DNA of 53,633 bases. It comes from Microcaldota archaeon (GTDB lineage Archaea; Micrarchaeota; Micrarchaeia; Micrarchaeales; Micrarchaeaceae). Positions 17,348 through 26,211 of this stretch are shown here, in pieces; the first letter of the stretch is position 1, and each line of letters opens with the position of its first letter. The stretch lies in the NCBI GenBank assembly GCA_021827995.1, contig JAKATK010000010.1, positions 1 to 53,633 of the forward strand. Reading direction: 5' to 3'. The notes below the pieces were generated by a model. It was given only the letters and a program-made list of their open reading frames with translations, was not told the DNA's origin and made no database searches. The translations under genes and the position numbers were made by a program.

Positions 17348-17584
17348 AGACAACACCAATGCATATTGTGCGTCAGCAACAAATATCTTTGCTTGCCTGC
17401 CCGTATTGTGGTCCATTGGACCAGGTTGCACGCCGATCGTGCCGTATACGCGCCTTGGCTAGAGATGCACGCAAGCGTTTCGGCAAAGCCGCGACGACAG
17501 CCACCAAGATGTTCGAGGAGCCCGGGATTATAGACAAACAACCGTCGCGGCTCGCTACAATTACATAGACGCGAAAATTACTAA

Positions 17585-19444
17585 ATGAGCGAAAAGCGTT
17601 ATATAGCTTGTCTGAGAAATGCGCGCTGCGTGATTCTTTTGGCTTCCCGCGGAGCCGGCCCCAATGGTAAGGGTGGTGGGCGTGTTGCAAAACTCTCGGC
17701 AGCTAGGTGGCTGGCCATCCTGGCACTTATAGTCATCGGCTTCGCATCGCTATATTTCGCATACGTCGCCTCGTACATAGGCCCACTGAACCAGATCGGC
17801 ATCGGCATCCTGTCGCTGATCGCGGTCGGCGTAATGATAACAAAGGTCGGCGCGCTCAATGGAAGCTATGGCCTCTACATGATCGGAGGCAAGCGCGGCA
17901 TAGGCATCATACAGAAACTGTCCAGGCACGGCACCGGATTCTGGAACGCGATGGCGATGTGGGGCATAGTCCTGGGCTTCGGCCTGGTCTCATACCCGCT
18001 GCTGCGCGGCAGGATAGACAAGAGGCTGTACGCATTCGGCGTGGTCTCCATCGTACTCTTGATAGTCTTCGCCCTGCCGTTCATGAGCTACGCGCTGCAG
18101 TTCATAACGCTCCCGCAGCTGCAGTCGCTCATCGGCCCGACGCAGGGGCTCGTATCACCCTTAGAGCTGCTCTCAGGCATCATACCGAATCTGTCCTCCA
18201 GTCCGCTGGCCATGGCCCTCGACGCTTTCAGCGCGGTCTTTGGCTTCTCCGGCTTCATCATGCTGCTGCTCTACCTCAATGCGGCCAAGATCATCGGCGG
18301 TCTGGTGGTGTATGCGCAGAGCGTACTCGCTGGTGCACCGCAGCTGGGCGCTGTGACAGCCCAGGTGCCGGGGGTTGCACCGATAATACCGGGGATAGAC
18401 CTGCCGCTAGTGGCAGGAGTGCTATCGCTGGCCATAATACTGATAGTGCACGAGTTCTCGCACGGCGTGCTGTCCAGGATATTCAAGGTGAGGATAAGGA
18501 CGGTAGGCCTGCTCATGCTCGGCGTGATACCCGTAGGCGCCTTTGTAGATCCGGATGAGCGCCAGGTAAAGAAGCTAGACAGGATAAAGCAGAGCAAGAT
18601 ATTCGGTGCGGGCGTATCGGCGAATTTCGTCACTTCCGTGCTGTTCTTTTTCCTCATGCTCGCGGTAGTCGTCTACGCGATTCCTGGCACGTACATGACA
18701 CAGGTGCGGGTGACCGCGACCAACGCTGGCTTCCCGGCATACGGCGTGGTACCTGTCGGCAGCACGATAACGATGTGGAATGGCGTGCCAATCAATAATT
18801 ACACGACACTGACCACGGTGGCAGGCAACGACACTCCGGGAAAGCACGTTACGATAGTGGCGCAGGGCCACACTTACAGCTTCACTGCAAAGGGTGCCAA
18901 CACAACATGCCAGATTGGAATAATAGGCGTGGACGTGTCGTACAACAACGCCACTGACACCCTTAGCGTAGTTAAAACCATACCAGGCTTCCCAGCCTAC
19001 GGCGTCATACCGAACGGCACGATAATAAGGAGTTGGAACGGAGTGCGTGTGAGGAACCTCGCACAGCTCGCAAACGCGTCGTTCAACGACACACCAGGCT
19101 CGAGCGTGTCCGTAGGCACTCCGAACAACACTTACACATTCACCGCCAAGGCGGCGAGCCCTGATTGCAGGGGATACATCGGCGTCGATGTGTACCCGTA
19201 CGAGGTGCCGAGGCCGCCGCTCTACGACCAGGCGGTGTACTTCATTTTCACTCTGTTGGCACTGCTCTTCATGCTCAGCTTCTTCATCGCGATCGCGAAC
19301 TTCCTGCCAGTGCCAGGCTTCGATGGCTGGCACATGTACAGAACTAACATAAAGAGCAAGAAGGTAATGAGGGCGCTCTCTATCCTTGTAGTGGTGGCGC
19401 TTCTCCTGAACGTCATACCGTTATTCGCTTATTACCTCTTGTAG
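17585..19444 (+). CDS. Site-2 protease (M50 family) with two PDZ-like repeats
   Basis: The frame holds up to 619 residues. It is a multi-span intramembrane metalloprotease: HEFSH zinc motif at 289-293 inside a membrane segment and the partner motif 'NFLPVPGFDGWHM' near the C-terminus. Between them lie two homologous segments, each with 'GFPAYGV[VI]P', 'W-N-G-V', 'NDTPG' and 'YTFTAK': tandem PDZ-like repeats facing outside, several with N-x-T sequons. It probably cleaves membrane-bound regulators or signal-peptide remnants. A TATA-like GCGTTATATAGC occurs at 17597-17608, after the ATG, so the real start may be a GTG (17630) or TTG (17639). The 3' end overlaps the convergent phosphoesterase gene by 13 bp. 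Confidence 0.9.
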   Translation: MSEKRYIACLRNARCVILLASRGAGPNGKGGGRVAKLSAARWLAILALIVIGFASLYFAYVASYIGPLNQIGIGILSLIAVGVMITKVGALNGSYGLYMIGGKRGIGIIQKLSRHGTGFWNAMAMWGIVLGFGLVSYPLLRGRIDKRLYAFGVVSIVLLIVFALPFMSYALQFITLPQLQSLIGPTQGLVSPLELLSGIIPNLSSSPLAMALDAFSAVFGFSGFIMLLLYLNAAKIIGGLVVYAQSVLAGAPQLGAVTAQVPGVAPIIPGIDLPLVAGVLSLAIILIVHEFSHGVLSRIFKVRIRTVGLLMLGVIPVGAFVDPDERQVKKLDRIKQSKIFGAGVSANFVTSVLFFFLMLAVVVYAIPGTYMTQVRVTATNAGFPAYGVVPVGSTITMWNGVPINNYTTLTTVAGNDTPGKHVTIVAQGHTYSFTAKGANTTCQIGIIGVDVSYNNATDTLSVVKTIPGFPAYGVIPNGTIIRSWNGVRVRNLAQLANASFNDTPGSSVSVGTPNNTYTFTAKAASPDCRGYIGVDVYPYEVPRPPLYDQAVYFIFTLLALLFMLSFFIAIANFLPVPGFDGWHMYRTNIKSKKVMRALSILVVVALLLNVIPLFAYYLL

Positions 19445-20184
19445 CGCCAGGCCTTCCTCAGCTCGCCGACGGTGCCGAAATCGATCGTTGAACCGAAGCC
19501 GATGGCGATGGCCCGCATGCCGTCTATGTCTGCACGCCTAAGCACCGGCGACAGGGCCTCGCGGCGCGTCGCGGTGTTTACCTCTGTGCCCGGCGCGAAA
19601 TAATTTATAGCGGGCATGACCAGCAGCTCCCTGCCTTCGTATGATCCGTGAAGGAAACAGCGAAGCCGCTCCATACGGCCCACCTCGTTGGCCACCCCTA
19701 TGGCCGGGTGCTCGTGACCCATTACCAGCATCTGGGCCCCACCGACCTCGCGCGGTAGCTCCTCGCCGTGAAAGAACAGGTAACTACCGAACAGCGCCTC
19801 CTGCCCATAGATCCTGAGATTGAACGGCTCGCGGTAGCGCTCGACGAAGTTGTCGTGGTTCCCCTTTATCAGTGTGGGCGCCACGCCGATGCCCCTCAGG
19901 AAACCGATGAAGTCGTAGAGCTCGTTGAACTCCTCTATGTCGACATCTGAGAACTCGTTCTTTATGTCGCCGTCGACGATGACCGCCTTGGCGCCAGTGC
20001 TCTTGGCCGCCATGCCGAGCATGTCAGTTATGTTTTTCAGGTTGATCTTTGGCAGGAAGACCCCGCGCTTCGCCATGACGCCCTCGTAACCCAGGTGCGG
20101 ATCCGCTATGACAAGAGAATTCAGGCTTTTGATGAACGCAATCGGTAGGCCGTCGAGCAGCTCCACGTCGCCGTCCAGCATCAC
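19432..20184 (-). CDS. Calcineurin-type metallophosphoesterase linked to Lhr (MJ0037-like)
   Basis: This is a 250-residue phosphoesterase. Metal-binding motifs in order: 'VIADPHLGYE' (D-x-H), 'IVDGDIKNE' (GD), 'LIKGNHDN' (GNHD) and 'LVMGHEHPAIG' (GHxH). This is the archaeal SbcD-related group that often sits beside the large helicase Lhr; here it starts 4 bp after the lhr stop and is certainly in the same transcript. A nuclease or phosphatase role in nucleic-acid repair together with Lhr is the family inference. The last 13 bp overlap the M50 protease gene on the other strand. Confidence 0.88.
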   Translation of the reverse strand: MMLDGDVELLDGLPIAFIKSLNSLVIADPHLGYEGVMAKRGVFLPKINLKNITDMLGMAAKSTGAKAVIVDGDIKNEFSDVDIEEFNELYDFIGFLRGIGVAPTLIKGNHDNFVERYREPFNLRIYGQEALFGSYLFFHGEELPREVGGAQMLVMGHEHPAIGVANEVGRMERLRCFLHGSYEGRELLVMPAINYFAPGTEVNTATRREALSPVLRRADIDGMRAIAIGFGSTIDFGTVGELRKAWRYKR

Positions 20185-20188
20185 GCGA

Positions 20189-22882
20189 TCAGCCGCCTAT
20201 CCTCTTCATCACGAGCTTGTGTAGGTGCTGCAGGTACATGCGGCGCTCCCGCATCTGCATCACGTCGGCATGACCGAAGGTCACAAGACCGTGCGCGAAC
20301 GGCGAGGGCACCGGAGTGTCTATCAGCCTGTGCGCTATCTCGCCCGAACCCAACTTTGCGATGACCTCGATGGCCCTGGGCAGGTCCATCACCTCTTCGA
20401 ATATCTCCCTGTAGGTCTCCTTTATCACTGGGAAGTTGGGGTCTATGGCCTCAGCCGCCTTGAACAGGAGCTGTGAGTTCAGCTGCTGCTTGCCCACGCT
20501 TATCTTCCAGCCCTTGTAGTTGCGCAGGATCATGAAGCTCCTCGCGGCTACGTGCCTGAAGCGCCTCTTTATGAGCTCGGTGTTCCTTATGTTCAGCCTG
20601 AGCATGTCGGCTACGTCCCCGGACGCTAGGTCCCTTATGATTTCACCAAGTGTCGAGGCGCTGAGCCGCTCGCCCTTGGCTATGGTCAGCACGAAACCGT
20701 TGTCGCTCACCATGATCCCTATGTCGTGCTCCAGGCGCTCGCGTAGCTCTATGGCGAAGAGCCTGGATAGCGCGTCGTTGACGCGCCTGCCGAAAAGGGA
20801 GTGGAACACCACGTACCTGTCTTCCGGGTTGTCTCCTACGCTCGTCTGCTCCACCAGGAGCAACCTGTCGTTCGGGACGACGCCGGCGAAGAGGAGCTGC
20901 TCCATGAAGTAGCCGAATATTGCGTTCGTCGCTTTGTCTTCGACGGGAAGCGACTTGATGCTTGTCCTTATGGCGCTCGGCACCCTCAGCCTCTTGGGTA
21001 TGCTGTCTATGCGGCCATCCTTTATGTGGCGCTGCACGAGACCCGACAGCTCCCTCCTGAAGGCACCTATGTCGTTGGCCAGTTCATAGCTCAGCGGCAG
21101 CTGCTCCGAGAACCAAGGTGGTATGGTGGGCGCGCTCGAGCTCGCGTCGGCGACATAGCACCTCATGCTGCTCGACCTCTCGAACCTGTAGAGCCTGCCG
21201 CCAAGGGTGAAGACGTCGCCCTCGCGCAGTCTTGTGAGGAATTCCTCTTCTATGCTGCCTATCCACTTGCCGGTCTTTGAGTTTATCACGTCAACGGCCA
21301 CCTCGTCCGGTATGGTGCCGAGGTTGAGCATGTATATCACCTTGGTGTACATGCCGCGCTTGCCGAACATCTGCGAGTCCTTGTCGTACCATATCTTCCC
21401 ATAGACGCGCCTGCTCTCCAGGCCGACATAGTTGCCGGCCAGGTAGTCGAGCAGCGCTATGAAATCGCTGCGATCCAGGTCGTGATACGGATAGGCATGC
21501 CTGACGAGCTCGTATGCCTCGTCGACGCGCCACTTCTTCGTGAATGACATCCCAACCATGTGCTGGGCCAGCACGTCGAGCGCGTTCTGCGGTACCCTGA
21601 AAGAGTCGAGCCTGTGCCTCAGCGCGGCGTCCAACATGACGGCGCACTCTATGAGGTCATCGCGGTTCAGGACTATCATCTCGCCCTTGGCGACGGCCCT
21701 GAACGAGTGGCCGGACCTCCCTATGCGCTGAACGGATCGCGTGACGCTCTTCGGCGAGCCCAGAAGCACGACGTTGTCTATCGCGCCTATGTCTATGCCC
21801 AGCTCGAGGCTTGTCGAAGACACGGCGCACTTGAGCGAGCCCTTCTTGAGCAGGTCCTCTACCTCGAGACGCGATTCCCTGGACAGCGAACCGTGGTGCG
21901 CTGCTATGGCCTCCCCGTACTTGAATCGTCGCTTCAGGTTGAAGACAACGCGCTCAGTGCCGCTGCGCGTGTTGGTGAACACCAGCGTAGTCCTGCCGCT
22001 CTTTATCACGCGGTCGAGTTCCTTGTACATGGCGTCCTCGACCTTCTTGTCGTCGCTGTTTATCATGTCGCTGACCGGGCTAACGACCCTGACGCCGAGC
22101 CTCTTGCTCCATGACGCGTCGACGATCTTGCAGTCTCGCGGCTCTCCGTGGCCGTACCCGACGAGGAACCTAGCGGCCTCGTCCACCGGGTAGAGCGTGG
22201 CGCCCATGCCTATACGGACGAAGTCCCTGCCGATTATGTCGGCAAGGCGCTCCAGCGATAGCGATAGATGGACGCCGCGCTTGTTGTTGGCCAGCTCGTG
22301 TATCTCGTCGACAAGGACGTACTCCACGCTGCCAAGATTCTCGACGAACTTCTGCGAGTTGAGCATTATGGCGAGGCTCTCGGGTGTTGTCACCAGTATG
22401 TTCGGCGGCTTGACCAGCTGCGCGTGCCTCTCCTTCTGGGTGGTGTCCCCGGTGCGTATGCCGACGCTGACGCTCCTTATGTTACGCTTTATCACCTCGA
22501 CCCCTAGCTCGCGTTTTATTATCTCGTAGACCCCGTCCAGCGGTCGCTGCAGGTTCTTGTATACGTCATTGTTTAGAGCCCTGAGCGGCGAGATGTATAT
22601 GCAGTAGACCTTGTTCTCCAGCTTGCCAGCAAGCGCGTAGTCGAAGAGCTTGCTTATCACAGACAGGAACCCGGACAGCGTCTTGCCGCTGCCGGTCGGC
22701 GCCGTTATGAGCACGTTACTGCTCTCGCTTATGAGCTTGAAGGCGAACCTCTGCGGCGGCGTGAGCTCAGCGAAGTTCTTGCCGAACCATTCCCTGACAT
22801 ACATGTTCAGGGAGCCTAGGCTCTCCTGTTCGGTGAACGGCTTCTCTAAGGTCTCTATCACGGAACCGCCTGGACGGAGCAT
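20189..22882 (-). CDS. lhr: Large helicase-related protein Lhr (DEAD/DEAH superfamily 2)
   Basis: This is an 897-residue ATP-dependent helicase. The Q-motif region 'LTPPQRFAF' precedes Walker A APTGSGKT (61-68), then 'ISPLRALNND' (Ia), 'TTPESL' (165-170), DEIH (192-195), 'GMGATL' (III), 'SSTSLELGIDIGAID' (V) and 'QRIGRSGHS' (VI). The C-terminal half matches the Lhr core winged helix and beta-sheet bundle, including 'LGTIPDEVAVDVI'. Archaeal Lhr enzymes unwind 3'-tailed DNA and RNA-DNA hybrids in replication-coupled repair. The phosphoesterase downstream is a conserved partner. A TATA-like AATTAGATATATTAG lies about 60 nt upstream on this strand. Confidence 0.95.
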   Translation of the reverse strand: MLRPGGSVIETLEKPFTEQESLGSLNMYVREWFGKNFAELTPPQRFAFKLISESSNVLITAPTGSGKTLSGFLSVISKLFDYALAGKLENKVYCIYISPLRALNNDVYKNLQRPLDGVYEIIKRELGVEVIKRNIRSVSVGIRTGDTTQKERHAQLVKPPNILVTTPESLAIMLNSQKFVENLGSVEYVLVDEIHELANNKRGVHLSLSLERLADIIGRDFVRIGMGATLYPVDEAARFLVGYGHGEPRDCKIVDASWSKRLGVRVVSPVSDMINSDDKKVEDAMYKELDRVIKSGRTTLVFTNTRSGTERVVFNLKRRFKYGEAIAAHHGSLSRESRLEVEDLLKKGSLKCAVSSTSLELGIDIGAIDNVVLLGSPKSVTRSVQRIGRSGHSFRAVAKGEMIVLNRDDLIECAVMLDAALRHRLDSFRVPQNALDVLAQHMVGMSFTKKWRVDEAYELVRHAYPYHDLDRSDFIALLDYLAGNYVGLESRRVYGKIWYDKDSQMFGKRGMYTKVIYMLNLGTIPDEVAVDVINSKTGKWIGSIEEEFLTRLREGDVFTLGGRLYRFERSSSMRCYVADASSSAPTIPPWFSEQLPLSYELANDIGAFRRELSGLVQRHIKDGRIDSIPKRLRVPSAIRTSIKSLPVEDKATNAIFGYFMEQLLFAGVVPNDRLLLVEQTSVGDNPEDRYVVFHSLFGRRVNDALSRLFAIELRERLEHDIGIMVSDNGFVLTIAKGERLSASTLGEIIRDLASGDVADMLRLNIRNTELIKRRFRHVAARSFMILRNYKGWKISVGKQQLNSQLLFKAAEAIDPNFPVIKETYREIFEEVMDLPRAIEVIAKLGSGEIAHRLIDTPVPSPFAHGLVTFGHADVMQMRERRMYLQHLHKLVMKRIGG

Positions 22883-23050
22883 GTCGGTTGGTCTAACACA
22901 AATCTGCCTGCTGTTTACCGGGTGGTGTGGTCTAATCTAATATATCTAATTTGGCATTGATTATGGATTCTAGTCTTCCCAGACAGAACGCCACACTTCG
23001 CCCGCTGGCCGCACAAAACTCTTTAATTTGAATGCTGCGATATCTTACCG

Positions 23051-23170
23051 ATTGAGTCCATAAACTCGCTCTTGGAGTTGAGTGGGAAGACTGCGATAGT
23101 CACCGGGGGCGCGATAGGCATAGGTTACGGCATAAGCTACAGGCTCGCAGAGGCCGCGCGCAGGCATTAA
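23051..23170 (+). pseudogene. Remnant of a short-chain dehydrogenase (SDR) gene, N-terminus only
   Basis: The frame encodes 'ELSGKTAIVTGGAIGIGYGI', the Rossmann dinucleotide motif (T-G-G-x-x-G-I-G) of the SDR family, then 'SYRLAEAARRH' and a stop. The family is normally about 250 residues; here only about 39 remain. The first codon of the expected start is ATT, not ATG. A TATA-like CTTTAATTT lies 22-30 nt upstream (23021-23029), exactly where a leaderless promoter would be. The rest of the 345-bp gap (22883-23227) holds the lhr promoter and the tpi promoter. Confidence 0.7.
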
Positions 23171-23227
23171 ATTAAATCTAGGCAAGCATTTGATTGCGTA
23201 TGGAAGCGCATCCGCGCGTGGGATTAG

Positions 23228-24025
23228 ATGATCAGAAGCACCAAGATAGTGGCATGCAACTGGAAGGCATTCCTTGGGGTAGCGCGCTCAGTCGTGGTAG
23301 CTAGGGCAGTGTCAGGATGGTGCAAACGCACGCGCTACACTGGCGAGGTTATAGTCGCGCCGTCCTTTGCCGCACTCCACCCAGTGAGCCTGGAGCTCGA
23401 TGACAGCGGCATTAGGCTCGCCGCGCAGAACGTTAGCTCGGACTCGGATGGCCCGTACACTGGCGCGATATCGCTGGCGGTCCTGAAGGAACTAGGTTGC
23501 GCGCACGCTATACTGGGCCACTCTGAGGTTCGTGCTGGACGTGGACTCGCATGTCCGGAAAGCGATGGCCTTATAGCCAAGAAGTTCGGCGCATGTCTTA
23601 GCAACGGTATCGGCCCCATACTCTGCATCGGCGAGACGCTTGATGACAGGCGGCGCGGCAAAACGGCCAGGGTGCTGAGCGCACAGCTATCCGCCGGTAC
23701 ATCGGCCATGGACGGCGGCTTAAGCGGCTCTGTGCGCGTCTACGTGGCGTACGAACCTGTGTGGGCGATAAGTTCAAACGCACCAAAGGAGAGGCCAGTC
23801 CCGGAGACGATCAACGATGTAATAGGCGACCTGCGCGAACTACTGGCGCAGCTGCGCGGATCAAAGGCCGCTTCGCGTGTGCGCTTCCTGTACGGCGGCA
23901 GTGTTGATGCGAGCAACGTAGCGTCCTATGTGTCTATGGATTCGATCGATGGTGTACTGGTCGGTGGCGCGAGCACAGACCCAAAGAAACTGGTTGGCAT
24001 GCTCACAGCCGTTCGCAGCTTATGA
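23228..24025 (+). CDS. tpiA: Triosephosphate isomerase
   Basis: This is a 265-residue TIM barrel interconverting dihydroxyacetone phosphate and glyceraldehyde 3-phosphate. Catalytic residues: N11 and K13 in CNWK, H98 in ILGHSE, E176 in 'AYEPVWAIS', and the phosphate loops 'LYGGSV' and 'GVLVGGAS'. Length and motifs (AYEPVWAI, ILCIGET) follow the long bacterial/eukaryotic type rather than the short archaeal type of about 220 residues, hinting at acquisition from bacteria. A TATA-like TAAATTAAATC lies at about 23166-23176. The stop touches the stop of a small convergent gene. Confidence 0.95.
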   Translation: MIRSTKIVACNWKAFLGVARSVVVARAVSGWCKRTRYTGEVIVAPSFAALHPVSLELDDSGIRLAAQNVSSDSDGPYTGAISLAVLKELGCAHAILGHSEVRAGRGLACPESDGLIAKKFGACLSNGIGPILCIGETLDDRRRGKTARVLSAQLSAGTSAMDGGLSGSVRVYVAYEPVWAISSNAPKERPVPETINDVIGDLRELLAQLRGSKAASRVRFLYGGSVDASNVASYVSMDSIDGVLVGGASTDPKKLVGMLTAVRSL

Positions 24026-24229
24026 TCAGTCCTTCAAGTCTATTTTTACTGACAGCCCACGCTGCTTCCGTGCGATGTAGTTGAGATGGTTCACGTAGCA
24101 GTCGTAAGCGTCCCTGTTGCCCTTGTTCATCTCCCTGCGGTATATCTTACAAAGGTCACAGTCATGGATCCGCCTGGGCATTGAGTCGTTGCCGAATACC
24201 TGTATTATTACGCTCTTGCGCCCTGTCAT
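24026..24229 (-). CDS. Small Cys/His-containing hypothetical protein
   Basis: This is a 67-residue basic protein. 'IHDCDLCKIY' (H-x-C-x-x-C) followed by 'DCYVNHLNYIARKQ' (C-x-x-x-H) could bind one zinc ion. Codon choice resembles the neighbours (AGG, ATA), and the stop abuts the tpiA stop, as for a real convergent gene. No family recognised. The 182 bp before it (24230-24411) contain nothing I can name. Confidence 0.5.
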   Translation of the reverse strand: MTGRKSVIIQVFGNDSMPRRIHDCDLCKIYRREMNKGNRDAYDCYVNHLNYIARKQRGLSVKIDLKD

Positions 24230-24411
24230 TGTATCACGGATGTGGTGTCACTTGATGGTCTTGATGGACGCAGTTGCCCAGCTGGCTGACATGCCTCGTG
24301 GAGCATCCATTATAGAGCTATTACGCAGTACTAATATTTAGACTTTGAACAGCTGGGCCGAGCGGCAGGGCTACAGATAGCGTTTGGATATAAAGGCAGC
24401 GAACAGGACCG

Positions 24412-25500
24412 CTACTTGGGCGCATCCTGCGCGAACACGCTTATCAACTCTTCATTCTTGCCGCGGAACTCCCTGCGCACCGGCTCCATTATCGTTTTCA
24501 ACGACTCGAAGACTGCCCTCTTCAGGTCCATTGGGTGCAGCTTTCCAGCAGCGAAGTCGGACTCCATCTGCGAGTACGACGCATATGATACATCACCACC
24601 GTACTCGCTCTTTCGCTCGACCTTCATCGAGCCATTGATCGGGAAGATTATGAAGTGGCACAGCTCCATAACTGGGTTCTGAGCTACAATCCGCTCTGGA
24701 CACCAGGCATGCTTAACTATGCGCTCCAGCTCCTCGTCCGTTGCCAGAACCGGTATCATAGAGCCGGGTTTCGACTTGCTCATCTTCATGGCAGCGACCA
24801 CCTCCTCCTTGGTGTCCGCCTTATCTATTTCCTCTGCCTTTGGCGGCTCGGCCAGCGATGCCAGAAGGTGATGATGCACAGGCACTATCTTCTTGAGCTT
24901 CATCTCGTCAAAAAGCTCCTTTGCAAGCACGTGTATCCTTCGTTGGTCTATGCCTGCGTGCGGCATGTCGGCGTCAAGGGCCATTATGTCAGCGGCCTGC
25001 ATTATCGGGTAGATGTACTGCGACACGTGCAGCACGTCCCTCTGGCTCCTCCCCTCGATTATCAGGGTTCGTGTTGCGCGGGCCATCGTTGTCCTGCGTG
25101 CCAATTGCATGAGGAGCTTCCAATAATCGTCGTTCTTCTCGTATAGCTTCGAGCCCAGTATGACACTTGTGTTGGGGCAGACTATGTTGAAGAGCTTCTC
25201 ATAGAACTTAGAGGCTATGATTATCCTGTCCCAGTCGCCGCCGAACTTGTTGTTGGCCATGGTGTGCCAGTCGGCCAGGAGCACCTGCGTCTTTATGCCG
25301 GCCTTGTGGAAATCGTTTATCTTCTTGCCGCTCAGGAATAGGTGGCCTATGTGAGGCATGCCGCTTATCTCGAGGCCGAAGTAGTGCTTGGGACTGCTAT
25401 TGCCCTCTAGCAGTGACCTGAGCTCCGGCTCGGTTATTATCTCCTCGAGCGGGTCGGACTTTATCAGCCCGATCCTTGATTCTATATCCATCGCATCCAT
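24412..25500 (-). CDS. tyrS: Tyrosyl-tRNA synthetase, archaeal type
   Basis: This is a 362-residue class I synthetase attaching Tyr to tRNA-Tyr. It has 'YFGLEISGMPHIGHLF' with the HIGH motif at 50-53, 'LLADWHTMANNKFGGD', 'YPIMQAADIMALDADMPHAGIDQRRIHVLAKE' (the Tyr-binding QxxD and the Q-R-x-I-H segment) and KMSKS at 239-243. The C-terminal 'LHPMDLKRAVFESLKTIMEPVR' is typical of archaeal/eukaryal TyrRS. I chose ATG 25500 (alternative ATG 25491); the open frame extends 61 codons further upstream but that part lacks any family match. Trp-tRNA synthetase was considered and rejected on the pocket motifs. Confidence 0.92.
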   Translation of the reverse strand: MDAMDIESRIGLIKSDPLEEIITEPELRSLLEGNSSPKHYFGLEISGMPHIGHLFLSGKKINDFHKAGIKTQVLLADWHTMANNKFGGDWDRIIIASKFYEKLFNIVCPNTSVILGSKLYEKNDDYWKLLMQLARRTTMARATRTLIIEGRSQRDVLHVSQYIYPIMQAADIMALDADMPHAGIDQRRIHVLAKELFDEMKLKKIVPVHHHLLASLAEPPKAEEIDKADTKEEVVAAMKMSKSKPGSMIPVLATDEELERIVKHAWCPERIVAQNPVMELCHFIIFPINGSMKVERKSEYGGDVSYASYSQMESDFAAGKLHPMDLKRAVFESLKTIMEPVRREFRGKNEELISVFAQDAPK

Positions 25501-25619
25501 CCTACATTGCGTACAAGTAATTAAAACACATGTGCTACCACTGTTTTGCCTCAATTGCCGTACTGGTTGCGCGTGACAGGCCGACAACCGTACCTTATGG
25601 TGACGGGGGCCGACTAGCA

Positions 25620-25638
25620 AAAGCTTAAAATAATTTGC
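25620..25638 (+). promoter_or_regulatory. Core promoter of the first OB-fold gene (duplicated element)
   Basis: AAAGCTTAAAATAATTTGC contains a TATA box and is identical, base for base, to 26162-26180 before the second OB-fold gene. The two genes thus duplicated together with their promoter. Confidence 0.7.
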
Positions 25639-25665
25639 CTTGGAAAGGGCTATGCTGTTTGCTTT

Positions 25666-26019
25666 ATGCGCACAGCGGTGCATGGAATGAAAATAAACGA
25701 ACTGAGACCAGGTGCGAGCGGGGTCACGATAAGAGCGAGGGTAATAAACAAGAGCGACCCAAGGGAGGTCACTACTAGGTACGGTGCCAGGAACGTTGCC
25801 GATGTAACTCTGGGCGACGAGTCAGGCAAGATATCTATGTCTCTCTGGGGCGATGACATAAACACTGTAAACATCGGTGACACAATAGAGGTTTCGAACG
25901 GCTATGTGAACGAGTTCAGGGGCAACCCGCAGCTGAACTCTGGCAAGTTCGGCAAGATAACCGTTGTGGAGAAGGGAGAGGGCGAGGCAGGCGAACCCGA
26001 AGGGGACGCAGAAGTCTAA
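25666..26019 (+). CDS. OB-fold ssDNA-binding protein (RPA/SSB-like), copy 1
   Basis: This is a single OB-fold protein of about 110-117 residues. 'MKINELRPGASGVTIRARVINKSDPREV' begins the first strands, followed by 'VADVTLGDESGKISMSLWGDD', 'VNIGDTIEVSNGYVNEFRGNPQLNSGKFGKI' and a short acidic tail (EGEAGEPEGDAEV). This matches the crenarchaeal SSB/RPA-like fold with an acidic tail that would contact partners. Start is ATG 25666, or the conserved in-frame GTG 25678 / ATG 25687 that align with copy 2. Likely binds single-stranded DNA in replication and repair. The acidic tail is much shorter than in copy 2. Confidence 0.85.
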   Translation: MRTAVHGMKINELRPGASGVTIRARVINKSDPREVTTRYGARNVADVTLGDESGKISMSLWGDDINTVNIGDTIEVSNGYVNEFRGNPQLNSGKFGKITVVEKGEGEAGEPEGDAEV

Positions 26020-26161
26020 TCAGGCCGGTGCACCGACTTTTAAAGTGGCGCGCCGGGCGCGACGTTTGCACATCAGCGTATGCTCGCAGCAGAACAGTGT
26101 TAAAGGTTAATATTGGATTGAACGCCTCACACTTGGTGCAAACTCTGCGAGCTTTTCTACC

Positions 26162-26180
26162 AAAGCTTAAAATAATTTGC
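26162..26180 (+). promoter_or_regulatory. Core promoter of the second OB-fold gene (duplicated element)
   Basis: Nineteen bases identical to 25620-25638, including the TATA box, lie 32 bp before the ATG at 26212. The 140 bp between the two genes otherwise have no similarity I can see. Confidence 0.7.
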
Positions 26181-26211
26181 TTGAAGAATTTGGTGCTGTT
26201 GCGCTCTGTTC

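Noticed and set aside
17707-18558. 283-codon open frame overlapping the site-2 protease in another frame
   Set aside because: Arg/His-rich shadow of the protease; no family motif.
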